Assembly (NCBI GenBank): GCA_037042915.1
Contig: CM073197.1
Coordinates: 1,116,001 to 1,180,000, forward strand
Origin: Auricularia sp. M13
Lineage: Eukaryota; Basidiomycota; Agaricomycetes; Auriculariales; Auriculariaceae
Length of the DNA: 64,000 bases
Direction: 5' to 3'
The position numbers were made by a program, and so were the translations under genes. Positions 53,687 through 64,000 of the stretch are shown in pieces. The notes beneath the pieces were generated by a model. It ran no database searches. It was not told the DNA's origin and saw nothing but the letters and a program-made list of their open reading frames with translations. The number at the start of each line of letters is the position of its first letter. The stretch's first letter is position 1.

Positions 53687-55249
53687 ATGTCTTCCACAGC
53701 AACCGAGACAGTCACTTCCAGCGCCCAAGAGGCAACAGCGACGCTGCGTCTGCGGCCAGCGGCGGAGGTCGAGGACAGCTACAAATACGCTCACCTGCTG
53801 CCCGTGTTCGACCCGTCCGAGCACTTCCCGGCTCTCGAGCCGTTCACGCACGAGGACCCCGGTGTGCGCGCTCTCACGCATGAGAACCCGCGTGCGTTCC
53901 TCGCGAATGCGACGAGGGTTGCAGACATCACGCCGCACCTCGGCACGGAGATCGACGGCGTGAGCCTCCGGCAGCTCGACGCGCAGGGACGCGACGAGCT
54001 CGCGCTGCTTGTTGCGCAGCGCGGCCTGGTCGTGTTCAGGAACCAGCAGGACTTCATCGACGGGGGTGCTGAGTGGTACAGGGAGTGGGGAAGCTATTTT
54101 GGAAGGTGTGTGCCAAAACGAACCGTGTAGCGTATTCTGAGAATAGTCGGACAGGCTGCATGTGCATCCGACCTCTGGACACCCCGACGGCATCCCGGAG
54201 TTGCACCTCGTTTACCGCGATGCTAATAGCACGTTCAACTTCGAGCAGCAAGAGCGCATTACAAGCACCTTGTGGCACTCCGATGTGTCGTACGAACTCC
54301 AACCTCCAGTGAGCCAAATTAGCTGCCACTAGTCGTTGTTTATTGACGGCTCCGCAGGGCTTGACGACCTTCTTCTTGCTCTCCCAACGTATGCGTCAAA
54401 CCGCTTTTAGCTGGAGATTCACAGGCCTAAAATACATCAACAGCTGTTACGGGCGGCGACACGCTGTTCCTCTCGCAAGTCGCTGCGCTCAAGCGTCTCT
54501 CGCCGCAATTTGTCGCATTCCTCAAGACGCTAAAGGCGATCCACTCCGGCGTCGAGCAGGCGAACTACAGTCGCTCGGGCAAGCGCGGGGGCGTCGTGCG
54601 CCGCGAGCCCGTTGAGCACGTGCACCCGGTCGTGCGCCGCCACCCTGTCACTGGTGCGTTCGCAGCGACACTGCACCCTGTCCGGCGACACCGTATTGAC
54701 GGACTACCAAGGCGAGGAGGCACTGTATGTCAACAAGCAGTTCACCAGGCGCATTGTTGGCCTCAAGATCGAAGAGTCCGGTCAGTGCCCCGTAACAGCA
54801 GACCTATTTCCGAGATGCTCATTTCCGGAATGCAGACGCCATCTTGAACTTCTTGTACAACCACATCGCCTCGGTGGGCGATGCGCAGGCTCGCGTTCGG
54901 GTGCGTGCGAGTTGTCGTTCTGCTCCCGCGACCTATCATTGATGCATGCATGCGCGCGCCGACAGTGGCAACCCAACACCGTGGGTGAGTAGCGTCGCAC
55001 TTAAGCGATTAGCTGTTCTAGACCTGACTTCGCCGGCCCGCGCACAGTTCTATGGGACAACCGGGTCACTGCACACGTACGCACGCGATTTTAGCATTTC
55101 TTGAGGTAGCGTCCTCACTAACGGCTTCATCTTCCTCCTAGTCGGCACAGGTCGATTATGGCGAGAGCAAGGAAAGAAGACACGGTGCTAGAATCACCCC
55201 TCAGGCCGAGCGTCCTATCCCTGCGCTCGAGGGGCTCCAGCTGGATTAA
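53687..55249 (+). CDS. TauD/TfdA-type 2-oxoglutarate dioxygenase
   Basis: Iron(II)/2-oxoglutarate oxygenase of the taurine/sulfonate dioxygenase family; 367 residues. Nine exons join in phase: 53687-54105, 54155-54308, 54358-54388, 54444-54653, 54712-54780, 54836-54900, 54966-54984, 55048-55076, 55142-55249. The 2-His-1-carboxylate site is visible: TLWHSDVSYE (His-x-Asp) and LWDNRVTAHSAQVDYG (distal His, preceded by the region supplying the 2-oxoglutarate Arg, HGARITPQAERP). Other motifs: HLGTEIDGVSL, GLVVFRNQ, TGGDTLFLSQVAAL, EEALYVNKQFTRRIVGL. Exon 7 is 19 nt (WQPNTV). The acceptor at 54711 is AAG. The substrate (a sulfonate, sulfate ester or other) is not fixed by sequence. Confidence 0.93.
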
Positions 55250-55626
55250 TGTACAGTACAAGTTTTCCTGGAGCAATCATGAGCGGCTTGTGGGAATCCG
55301 TTTGGAATCCGCGGCGTGATGCTTGATTTGCTGTCAAATTTTCAAAGATTCGGCTAGGCACACGAAAACACAGCCCCCATTTTGCACAGCGCCATCGTCG
55401 TGGACATTTCGGATGATGTGCATGGTCCCTCGATTTGAGATGAGAGTGGGGTTGCGTATGAGCAGATGTGCCTGGACATGCACGAGGTCCAGCGTGCGAG
55501 AATTGTGAAATTATGGGTGCTGGGATGACGCTGCTGAGACCAGACGGACGTCATTTCATACTTTGCATCGGCGAGCCCCGACCCAGCTTTCCCCACTCCT
55601 TCTGCAGTTGAAAAAGCAGGCGCAGC
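55250..55626. promoter_or_regulatory. Upstream region of the tricalbin gene
   Basis: 377-base spacer between two plus-strand genes. No TATA box assigned. Confidence 0.35.
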
Positions 55627-58600
55627 ATGGCGTCGTCTATTCCCAAGAACTACATGGCCAACGGCGGCGAGACCCTCCAGCCGACGAACGGCAGCGCCAA
55701 GGAGTACCAATTCGACCCCGACGCGTCGCCGCAGGAAAAGGCGGCCGCCGCGGGCAAGGGCAGGGAGCAGCTGCGCCCGGCGAACGGGCTCGTGCCCAAG
55801 CTCGCGTTCGAGGAGCGAGGTAAGGCCCAACGCGGCTAGCAGCTTCCGTCCCTGACACCGTCTTCCAGAGGTTGCAGTCGACACGGGCAAAGGCGCCCAG
55901 GTCGCCCCGACAATTACCATCGAGGACGCAGACGCCGAGCCGCCTACCGCAGCCGACGGCGGCTCTCCCGTCCCAGGGGCCTACCCCGCGGGCCCAGCGC
56001 CGCTCATCCCAAGCTGGTATAAGGTCGGCTGGCGCGCAGTCGCCCAGGTCGACAAGGACGCGGCCGAGGGCGACGAGTTCGACCGCAACATTCTCGACGC
56101 CTACATTAGCGAGGCTTACTATGGCCAGTGGTGGCACAATGCAGCAGTCATCGCAGTCGTACGCTCACCGCTCGCCAAATTTCTTGTGGTCGCAGCGCTC
56201 ACGCCATTTCGCAGGCCGTCGTGGTCACCCATTTTCTGACCCTGTTCCGCATGGGCTGGGGCTGGATAATCATCGTGCTAATGTTCTGCTCCACATACTA
56301 CACGACGTCTATGGCACGCGTTCGGCAACGTGCGCGCTCAGACATTCAGCGCGACTTGGTCAAGACTCGCCTGTCGTCACCGGACGACTTCGAGTCTGCA
56401 GAATGGATGAACAACTTCCTCGACCGTTTCTGGCTCATCTACGAGCCCATTCTGTCTGCCTCCATCGTCAGCTCCGTCGACCAGGTCCTCTCAGCGTCGA
56501 CACCGGCATTCCTGGACTCCATTCGCCTCTCCACTTTCACGCTGGGGACACGTGCTCCGCGCATTGACCGCGTACATACGTTCCCGCGGACAGAAGACGA
56601 CATTGTCATGATGGACTGGGGCTTCTCATTCACGCCCAACGACGTTTCTGACCTCACGCCCAAGCAGGCGGCCAAGAGGGTCAACCCCAAGATTGTTCTG
56701 GCCATTCGCGTTGGCAAAGGCTTGGCGACGGCAGCAATGCCCATCCTCCTCGAAGACCTCGCATTCTCCGGCCTCATGCGTGTCAAGATGAAGCTCATGA
56801 CGACGTTCCCGCATATCCAGCTCGTCGACTTGAGCTTCATGGAAAAGCCAGTGTTCGATTACGTCCTCAAGCCTCTCGGTGGCGAGACGTTCGGCTTCGA
56901 CATTGCCAACGTTCCGGGCCTGTCCTCGTTCATTCGTGAGACAGTGCACTCCGTGCTTGGGCCCATGATGTACGACCCGAACGTGTTCACTCTCAACCTC
57001 GAGCAAATGCTGTCCGGCGCTCCCATCGACGCTGCCATTGGTGTCGTACAGATCTATGTGCGCCACGCCACGGGTCTCAAAGGCGGCAAACTGGGAGGTG
57101 GTGCCCCCGACCCGTACGTTGCGATCAGTATCAACAAGCGCAAGGAGATGGCAAAGACCAAGCACCGGTCGAACACTTCGAACCCGACGTGGAACGAAGT
57201 CAAGTTCATCCTCATCCAGAACCTCACGGAGCCGCTCACGTTCACGGTCATGGACTACAACGACCATCGCAAGGATACCGAGATGGGCGTCGCATCCTTC
57301 GAGCTTGCCCAGCTGCAGGACGATGCGACGCGCGAGAACGTGTCCATGAAGGTGATGCGCGACGGCAAGGAGCGCGGCGACCTCATCTGCGATATCTCGT
57401 ACTTCCCTGTGCTCAAGCCCACGACCGTGGACGGCAAGGAGGAGCCACTACCGGAGACAAAGTCGGGAATTGTGCGGCTTGTCGTGCACCAGGCGAAGGA
57501 CCTCGACACGTCCAAGTCGCTCTCGGGCGACCTCAACCCCTTCGCGAAGGTGTACCTCGGCGCGGCGGGATCGTCGCCGATCCACGCGACGCCGCTCTTC
57601 AAGCACACCAGCAGCCCCGTCTGGGAATCGGCGACCGAGTTTCTGTGCGCGGACCGCAATTCTTGCGTCATCACGGTCGATGTCATCGACGACCGCGACT
57701 TTTGAAGGACCCCGTCGTTGGACATCTGTCTGTCAAGCTGAACGACCTGCTGCGCGCCAAGGAGGAAGGCGCGGGGCGCGACTGGTGGCCGCTCAGCCGG
57801 TGCAAGAGCGGCAAGCTCAGGATGAGCGCCGAGTGGAAGCCGTTGAACATGGCGGGTAGCATGTCCGGCGCCGACCAGTACGTGCCGCCGATTGGCATCA
57901 TGCGGCTCTGGATCAAGAAGGCCGTCGATGTCAAGAATGTCGAAGCCGGTCTTGGTGGCAAGGCCAGTCTTCGCAGCAGGTTTCCTTATATTGCATGCAT
58001 GCTCATGTTGTGTTTTAGAGCGATCCGTACCTGCGTGTCCTTTGCAACAACATTACCAAGGCCAGGACAGAGGTCATCAACAACAGTATGTATGCACATT
58101 TTCTCGATGTTTACCCTTACAATTCTCCAGATCTCAGCCCGGAGTGGGACACAATCCTTTACGTTCCAGTACATTCATTGAAAGAGGTACTGTGCATCTT
58201 AAAGTCCATCGTTTTCTCTGTTAAAATTGCCTATAGATTCTTGTCCTGGAGTGCATGGACTACCAGCACTTGACAAAGGTATGTTCCATCTGATAGCGCC
58301 ATTTTTCCATTTTCATACTGAGGACATCCACAGGACCGGTCTTTGGGTATTGTCGAACTTCGCGTTGCAGACCTTGCCAAAGAAACAGGCGACAACAAAT
58401 ATCCGTACGCCTCGACAGGCAGGAAAGACGAAGCAGCCCCGATCAAGATTGACGGTGCTTATAAGGGCCAGCTGCACTTCGCCGCAGAGTTCGTACCCGC
58501 GATGCGCCTGCGCGGGGTCAAGTTCCAATCGCACGGCACGGAGATCGAGAATGCCGTCAACCGCGCTGGAGAGGAAGGCTCGGACAGCGAGTCTTTGAAA

Positions 58601-60637
58601 CGCTCTCAGGCCGCGCCCGAGATTACTGCCAGTCACTCCGTTGGCGAGGACGACCCAAACACGGCACCTACTTCGCCGACTTCTGCCACTTCGCCATCAT
58701 CGCCGTCCAAGGATACGGCGCAGAAGCCTGCTATCGACGAGGATGGTGTCGAGCTGTCTGTGGACGAGCTCTTCGAACACCGTTCGTGCCCACTTCAACT
58801 TCTAGTATCTCTGACATCTGCTGACTTCGATTCGATCGCGTAGAATCTGGTATCGTTGTCTTCGACGTCGTCGGCGGACAGTTGCCCAAGAAGGCTCGCC
58901 TGGAGATTCTTCTCGACGACGGCTACTGGCCTGTGTTTGGCACGACGAAGGCCCGCAGCACCACGGCGAAGTGGGACCAGGTTGGCGAAGGCTTCATTAA
59001 GGAGCTGGATTTCGGCAAGATCTGGCTGCGTCTCAACGAGAACGACGAAGGCGACAAGGAAGACATCATTGCCCAATTCAAGTTCGATGCGAAGCCTTTC
59101 CTGCAGTCTTGTCTGGTATGTATAGGCTTGTTCCTTTCGACGACTTACTGACGCTGCTCGCAGACCGGCGAGTCGACATTCGTGCTGAAGGATAACGAAG
59201 CGCGCGACGCTGCTTCGGTGGTCATTGCCGCGAAGTACATTCCGGTTGATTTCAAGCTGGAACCGCGTGAAAGCGTCAACAGTACGTTGAACTCAACTGT
59301 TGCTGCACTGTGTATTGATCAGTGTTATAGACCAGGGCATCTTGCGTGTTACTCTTGTAGAGGGCAAGGAGATCCATGGCGCCGACCGCAGTGGAAAGTC
59401 GGATCCATTCGTCGTGTTCACCTTGAACGACCAGAAGGTGTACAAGTCGGAGGTCATCAAGAAGACCCTGGCGCCTGTGTGGAAGGAGCAATTCGAAGTC
59501 ATGATTGTAAGTTGTTTGAGGTTATTCTCTTTGGGTAATATTTCTGAACAATTGCTTTGTAGCCATCGCGTGTGGCGGGTGGCTTCGCACTCGAGGTCTT
59601 CGATTGGAATCAGTTCGAGGGTTCGAAATCTTTGGGAACAGTCGACATACCTTTGGACGATCTGGAGCCATTCGTTGGAGTCGACCGCACTTACCAATTG
59701 AGCCATGCCAAGCACGGCGAGAAGGGCGAGATACGGCTCCAGATGCTCTTCCAGCCCGAGATCATTGCGAAGTCGCGCAAAGCCACTTCCGCCATCGGTA
59801 CCGCGGGTCGTGCGGCTACGCAGATTGGTGGCTTCCCTGGCGCTGCGGGCAAGGGCGTTGTGCACGGAATTGGCGGCGTTGCGAAAGGTGCAAAGGGCGT
59901 GTTTAAGCGCGACCACACACCGAAGAGCTCGCTGGATGTACCCGGCTACGATGTCACGCCGCCTACACCAAACGCTGGGCAGGCATCCGTGCCTCTCAAT
60001 TCTGGACCCACTGTATTCCCAACTGCTGTGGGTGAAGGCGCCGGAAATCTTCAGCTGGAGGCCGGTGTCCTGCGGGTGTCCGTGCGAAGTGCGAAGGACC
60101 TTAGCCAAGACGACGACATCAAACCCTATGCTGTGCTCAAATTCGCAGGCAAGGAGCACAAGACGAAGCACGTGAAGGGCAACAACGCGGAATGGTGAGC
60201 TAGGATCGTTGCTGTCAATGCCTCAGTTGCTTACTGGAGCACAGGGAGGAGAGCTTCACGTTCAATGCAACCCCAGAAACCAAAACGCTGAACATCAGCG
60301 TTTTCGATTACCACAGAGTTGGAAAAGACAAGTTGTTGGGAGAGGCCGATGTCGAGGTACGCATCTCGTGACAAAGACGTTTTCAGGCCAGGCAGGCTGA
60401 CACCGACTGCAGATCTGGCGGCACATAACACCTTCGTCCGGTGTTGCTGGTGCCGACGTGACTGTTGAGCTCGCAGAAGGACAGGGCCTTTTGCATCTTC
60501 GCCTCGAGTTCGAACGCGGTTTGGCGGTCGGGCGCAGCGCGTCATCGGCATCGTTCGACTATGGTTCGGCCTCGCGCTTCAGCATTCGGAAGCGTCCGAG
60601 CAACATGCCCTCTGACGGAGACAGCCAGAGGTCTTGA
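55627..60637 (+). CDS. Tricalbin-like SMP and multi-C2 protein
   Basis: ER-plasma membrane tether and lipid-transfer protein; about 1458 residues. Thirteen exons: 55627-55819, 55869-56155, 56215-57962, 58019-58085, 58131-58186, 58237-58278, 58334-58781, 58844-59115, 59164-59281, 59331-59506, 59563-60194, 60245-60356, 60413-60637. A hydrophobic hairpin (MGWGWIIIVLMFCSTYYTTS) anchors it in the ER. The SMP domain follows (ESAEWMNNFLDRFWLIYEP to PGLSSFIRETVHSVLGPMMY), then several C2 domains (GGAPDPYVAISINKRKEMAK; SGDLNPFAKVYLG; GGKSDPYLRVLCNN; RSGKSDPFVVFTLNDQK; DDIKPYAVLKFAG). A T missing from the run 57700-57703 breaks the frame in DDRDFLKDP. The intron after 57962 is GC-AG (GCCAGT). Confidence 0.94.
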
Positions 60638-60691
60638 GGCTCGACGACGAATTCTACCCACTTCTTGCGCACACAATACTCGGACATACCA

Positions 60692-60710
60692 TCACCACCA
60701 CCACCACCAC
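60692..60710. repeat. CAC trinucleotide run
   Basis: ATCACC followed by a (CAC)n run, about 6 units, lies just past the tricalbin stop; non-coding. Confidence 0.85.
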
Positions 60711-60974
60711 ATCGCGCATCTCATGCTAAAAATATTGATAAACTACACGACCTGCCGGACAGTGCTGACGCTGCTAATTGCCATACGTTATCCCGATGCT
60801 CATGTATATATCTACTGCTCTCGAGCGACAATTCCATTGCTTTTACTCATATCCATGTGATAGACGTCGGAGGTAGTTTGCAGACGTGACGCGCTTGATG
60901 CAACGGACGGCGCAACTTGACTTCCTCCCAGCTTCTTCTCAACCTGAAGGTGGCTACAACGGCCACTCGTTCTT

Positions 60975-62057
60975 ATGGCGACCTATCTCTCGGTTTCGTT
61001 CCAGCCCACCTTCACGCAGGGCCTCATAGTGGGCCAGATATCCGTCCTGTGCCTGCTGCTAGTGGTGTTGCGGTATTTATTCCTCGACACGGACCCGGCT
61101 TTGCCATACCTGCGAAGTCCACTGGTTGACGAGAAAGAAAATGCATCACGGCATCTGAAGCTGCCTACTGCGTCGCACGATGCAGACATAGTCGGGGGAG
61201 CCAAGGATCCAGAGAGCGCAGAATGGCTTAACCTCATCATTTATCAGGTAAGTTGTGGCCGGCCAGCCTGCTTTAGCCCGCTGCTGACTGGATGCAGATT
61301 GCCCAGGCATACCGCGAGGACATACGAGATCATGCCTCCGGCGCTGCTGGCGACGAAGCCGCACGCGCAAAGATTGAGCGGTGGCTGAACGAGCGGGTAA
61401 CCTCCACCTTCATGGTACGCCGCGCTGTTTCACGCAGGCTGATCAGCGCTTGTTCATACGTGCTGTGCTACTCAGGACCCCATCCGCGTTCACACCGTAG
61501 ACTTGGGCAGTGGGTGCCCACATATATCCGATGTCCACTTTGAGGAAGGGGACTCGCCCAGCGATGTCGTATGTGTTGCTCTTCTTTCGCCCAAGCCAAC
61601 TATCAGCTTAGACCCACCTGCAGAAGATCAAGCTCAGGCTATCATATACGGACACGTCTCCGTCTCGCTATCCACATCTGTGCTCTTCAATTACCCGGCA
61701 CCGTACTTTGCGCGCCTGCCGGTATCATTATCCATTTCCCTTTCGCTCTTCTCCTCCTTGGTCAGTCTCGGTGTTTCTGCATATTTTTGCGCACAACTAA
61801 CAGGACTGTCCTTCCAGGCGACCATCACTCCGCCCTCATCAACGTCACCTACACCAACGATCTCGCTCAGTCTCCCGAAATCATTCACGTTAGATCTCAA
61901 GACCAGCTCTCTGCTCGGGAGCCGCGCAAAACTTGCGGACGTTCCCAAGCTGCACGAGATGATACAGGCGCGCGTACGAAGCGCGCTCGCCGAGAAAACA
62001 ATTTCCATCGCCTTGCCTCCGTTATCACGCCCAACAGCATCTCCACCAGAGTTATAG
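60975..62057 (+). CDS. MMM1: ERMES subunit MMM1
   Basis: ER-anchored SMP-domain subunit of the ER-mitochondria encounter structure, transferring phospholipids with Mdm12. Four exons join in phase to 304 residues: 60975-61247, 61298-61414, 61476-61760, 61818-62057. A short lumenal start (MATYLSVSFQPTFTQGLIVG) contains the family's PTFTQGLI, followed by one membrane helix (QISVLCLLLVVLRYLFL). The SMP domain begins DPESAEWLNLIIYQIAQAYR and includes IRVHTVDLGSGCPHISDVHF and LFNYPAPYFARLPVSLSISL. The end is a conserved helix (HEMIQARVRSALAE) and a Pro-rich tail. A further intron around 61570-61650 is possible. It is adjacent to and on the same strand as another SMP gene. Confidence 0.92.
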
Positions 62058-62281
62058 CTCTTGTACCGATATCATAATGATCTTAATGCTGCCTATACAA
62101 GTACACGTTCTCTCAACTCTAATCCTCATTCTATACTGGCTCTTGCTCAAGGACTGCAGGATTTCAGTGCCCAAAGCTTTCTCGTGGTCGGTGCAAGAGC
62201 ATTCAATATGCGTCTCTGCAACAATCTACTTACTATCTATCTGATCTACAAGCCTGACAGTGGAAATTCCGTTGGAAATTT

Positions 62282-64000
62282 TCATACTTCCGACACTGAC
62301 TTTTCCTTCGTGTCCGCCTTTTCCAGAGCAACCTCCTCTGCGCCGATAACCTCATTATCATCGCTCACATCATCTCGGTCACTGAAAATCGTCTTCTCGA
62401 GCATAGTGTCGTGCGCCGGCCAGAGTGTGCTTGCCAACCAGTACACGCCAGCCGCAAGCGTAAACTGCGATATAACTCATCAACGGTGAGCCCGAGTGTA
62501 AGGCAGTTGTGAACATACACCGAGTAGGTAAGCTATGTCGAACAGGTAGACGCCTCCGCCGACAGGGATCTTGGGATTAATGGCATTGATGAGGCCAGGA
62601 AGATTCGGTGGGACTGCTACAAGGAGCGCAACACCTGCTCGCCAGTTCTACAACAGCCATTAGCGCGAGTGCACATGGATTTTCTAGGACGTACGATGCC
62701 AGCAGTATACCGATAGCGGCCGTGCGGGCGATAGAGGGCAGGGACATCCAGTGCTCCACGATGAACAAAGTAGTACTATGAAATAGAGCTGAGCAACTTG
62801 GCTGGGTGAGCGTGCAGTTAAGCTACACTCACATCGCTGATCATAATGCCAGCAATCGGTCCTAATTGTTCATGAGCGACTCTGCGTGGTGACCCGCTCC
62901 TGGTGAGTTCCACGTACCGAGGAACACAGTGTACCCGGCCACTATGGGGATACAAGTACACAGGTCAGCTAGCGTTCGAGCACCATGAATGGCTCACTGA
63001 AGGTCAGGAATCCTATGGCGTTGGCAAGGATTTCCCAAGGGCATAATGCCCATCCTCCGACAATGGCACAAATGACCTGGCCTCTCCGGATATTGAGGTA
63101 CTGCAAGGCAGCTGGCGTCAGATGGAACTCCAGACGAATCATGATCATTACCAACCTTGGGCCATAGTGCAGCAAAATCATTACCCGCAGACAAACTATT
63201 CGCAGAGATGTTGGTCCCAAGAGTTGCCAGTGCAAATGCAAAAGACGCGAAGAACGCCGCAGCGCGGTTATCCCAGTGGTCGATGAGTCTGAGTGGGTCC
63301 CAGAGGACTTCACCATAGAGCACGGTACCGGCGCTCGTCACTGCAATGCCCATGAAGGCCGCGAGCGTGAAGGAAAACGGGATGATGGCGAGCTGGATGT
63401 ACTGGTCTTTAGGCGTTCGAGCATATCTGGTGAAGTCAGGGATATTGCACGCAAGCTGATACACATTGGCGTGAGCTCTACAATTGGAAGGGGTTATCTG
63501 CGTACCGTGGCAAAGTTGCCCAGAACGGAATTGAGGGCGGAGAGCCAGGCCCATGCGAGGGCGCTGCCATGGAGAGTGGTCGGCGCGGAGAAGATTGCGT
63601 CCTCTCCTGAACTGCGCGACGTCGTGACGAACGCCCAGATCATCATGGCTAGCCAGGCAATGGGAACTATAACGGACTTCGCAAGGAATAGCCATCGAAT
63701 TCGTTGCGGAGACACAAGCAGGAAGGGGAACTGGATGAACCAGTATATAAAGTAGCACAGCAGCCCTTAGTAGATCTATCAGTGGGTTGTTGACAGAAGT
63801 CATGCGGGGAATACAGGAGACGTACCGGCTGACGTGATCGGAGACGAGCTCGACAGGCGATTGGGAAAGCGTGCAAAAGAAGGCCATATAGCCTTGATCA
63901 TTTGGTAGACGCACTCACTCCTAGGATAATAATAAGTCACGATGAGCAGGGAGAGCATGAAAACGAACCCGGTAAAAGTCTGTACCGCAAACCAGAATAG
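62282..64000 (-). CDS. NCS1 family nucleobase permease, 5' end off the right edge
   Basis: Plasma-membrane proton symporter for nucleobases, allantoin or related compounds (Fur4/Dal4/Fui1 type). The minus strand reads FWFAVQTFTGFVFMLSLL at the edge, then FFCTLSQSPVELVS, VSPQRIRWLFLAKSVIVPIAW, the NCS1 signature NIPDFTRYARTPKDQYIQL, LGTNISANSLSAGNDFAALW, YLNIRRGQVICAIVGGWAL and VGGGVYLFDIAYLL. It finishes in a cytosolic acidic tail ending KEKSVSEV-stop. At least five introns interrupt the part seen. The last junction (about 62488-62525) is not settled in phase. The start codon and first membrane segments lie beyond 64000. Substrate cannot be told from this part. Confidence 0.88.

Noticed and set aside
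60692-60710. His-repeat coding segment
   Set aside because: The CAC run lies after the tricalbin stop and is not within a gene.
1-64000. tRNA genes, rRNA, CRISPR arrays, gene clusters for secondary metabolism
   Set aside because: I looked for T-loop GGTTCGA-type motifs in cloverleaf context, regular repeat-spacer arrays and PKS/NRPS/terpene synthase motifs and found none that hold up by eye.

Overview
The window is nuclear DNA of a filamentous basidiomycete, most likely a wood- or litter-decaying agaricomycete. The evidence is dense multi-exon genes with introns of about 45-90 bases, GC-rich third positions, and families typical of that class: a kinase-like family that agaricomycetes have expanded, a His1-type AA14-like polysaccharide monooxygenase, a GH3 beta-xylosidase and an NCS1 permease. 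There are no operons, rRNA genes, tRNA genes or CRISPR arrays that I can see. Exon boundaries come from reading splice sites by eye and checking that reading phases join.

Layout. 1-6.4 kb: 3' end of an SH3 (amphiphysin/Rvs167-like) gene, CCT3, a damaged kinase-like gene and the mitochondrial ADP/ATP carrier. 6.6-10.2 kb: a tandem pair of an unrecognised gene family; the left copy is broken and carries a 531-bp hAT-like non-autonomous transposon. 10.2-17.8 kb: SIZ1/PIAS SUMO ligase head-to-head with NudC, then MTQ2 head-to-head with ALG1. 19.2-28.2 kb: HMG-box protein, DOT1, SDO1/SBDS with a large insertion, gene fragments, IES6. 28.6-38.5 kb: GH3 beta-xylosidase, carboxypeptidase S, an unrecognised gene with an antisense partner, nitrilase. 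38.6-46.1 kb: gene-poor stretch, small secreted protein, membrane-anchored SGNH-like protein, ALG10. 46.3-64 kb: AA14-like LPMO, SGT2, LIN1/CD2BP2, a truncated alpha/beta hydrolase, a TauD-type dioxygenase, a tricalbin, MMM1 and an NCS1 permease cut by the right edge.

Functional links. ALG1 and ALG10 are the early and last glycosyl transfers of the lipid-linked N-glycan precursor. The adjacent tricalbin and MMM1 are both SMP-domain lipid-transfer proteins of ER contact sites. The GH3 enzyme and the AA14-like protein would both act on xylan. CCT3, NudC and SGT2 are chaperone components; SIZ1, DOT1 and IES6 act on chromatin.

Two cross-cutting observations. First, about a dozen conserved genes carry one or two 1-2 nt frame breaks, many in homopolymers, while their neighbours are perfectly in phase; I read these mostly as base-call errors. 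Second, the splicing is unusual: five GC-AG introns, several exons of 9-22 nt and one intron of about 34 nt. I found no clear new defence or metabolic system. The most novel items are the transposon, the tandem orphan family and the SBDS insertion.
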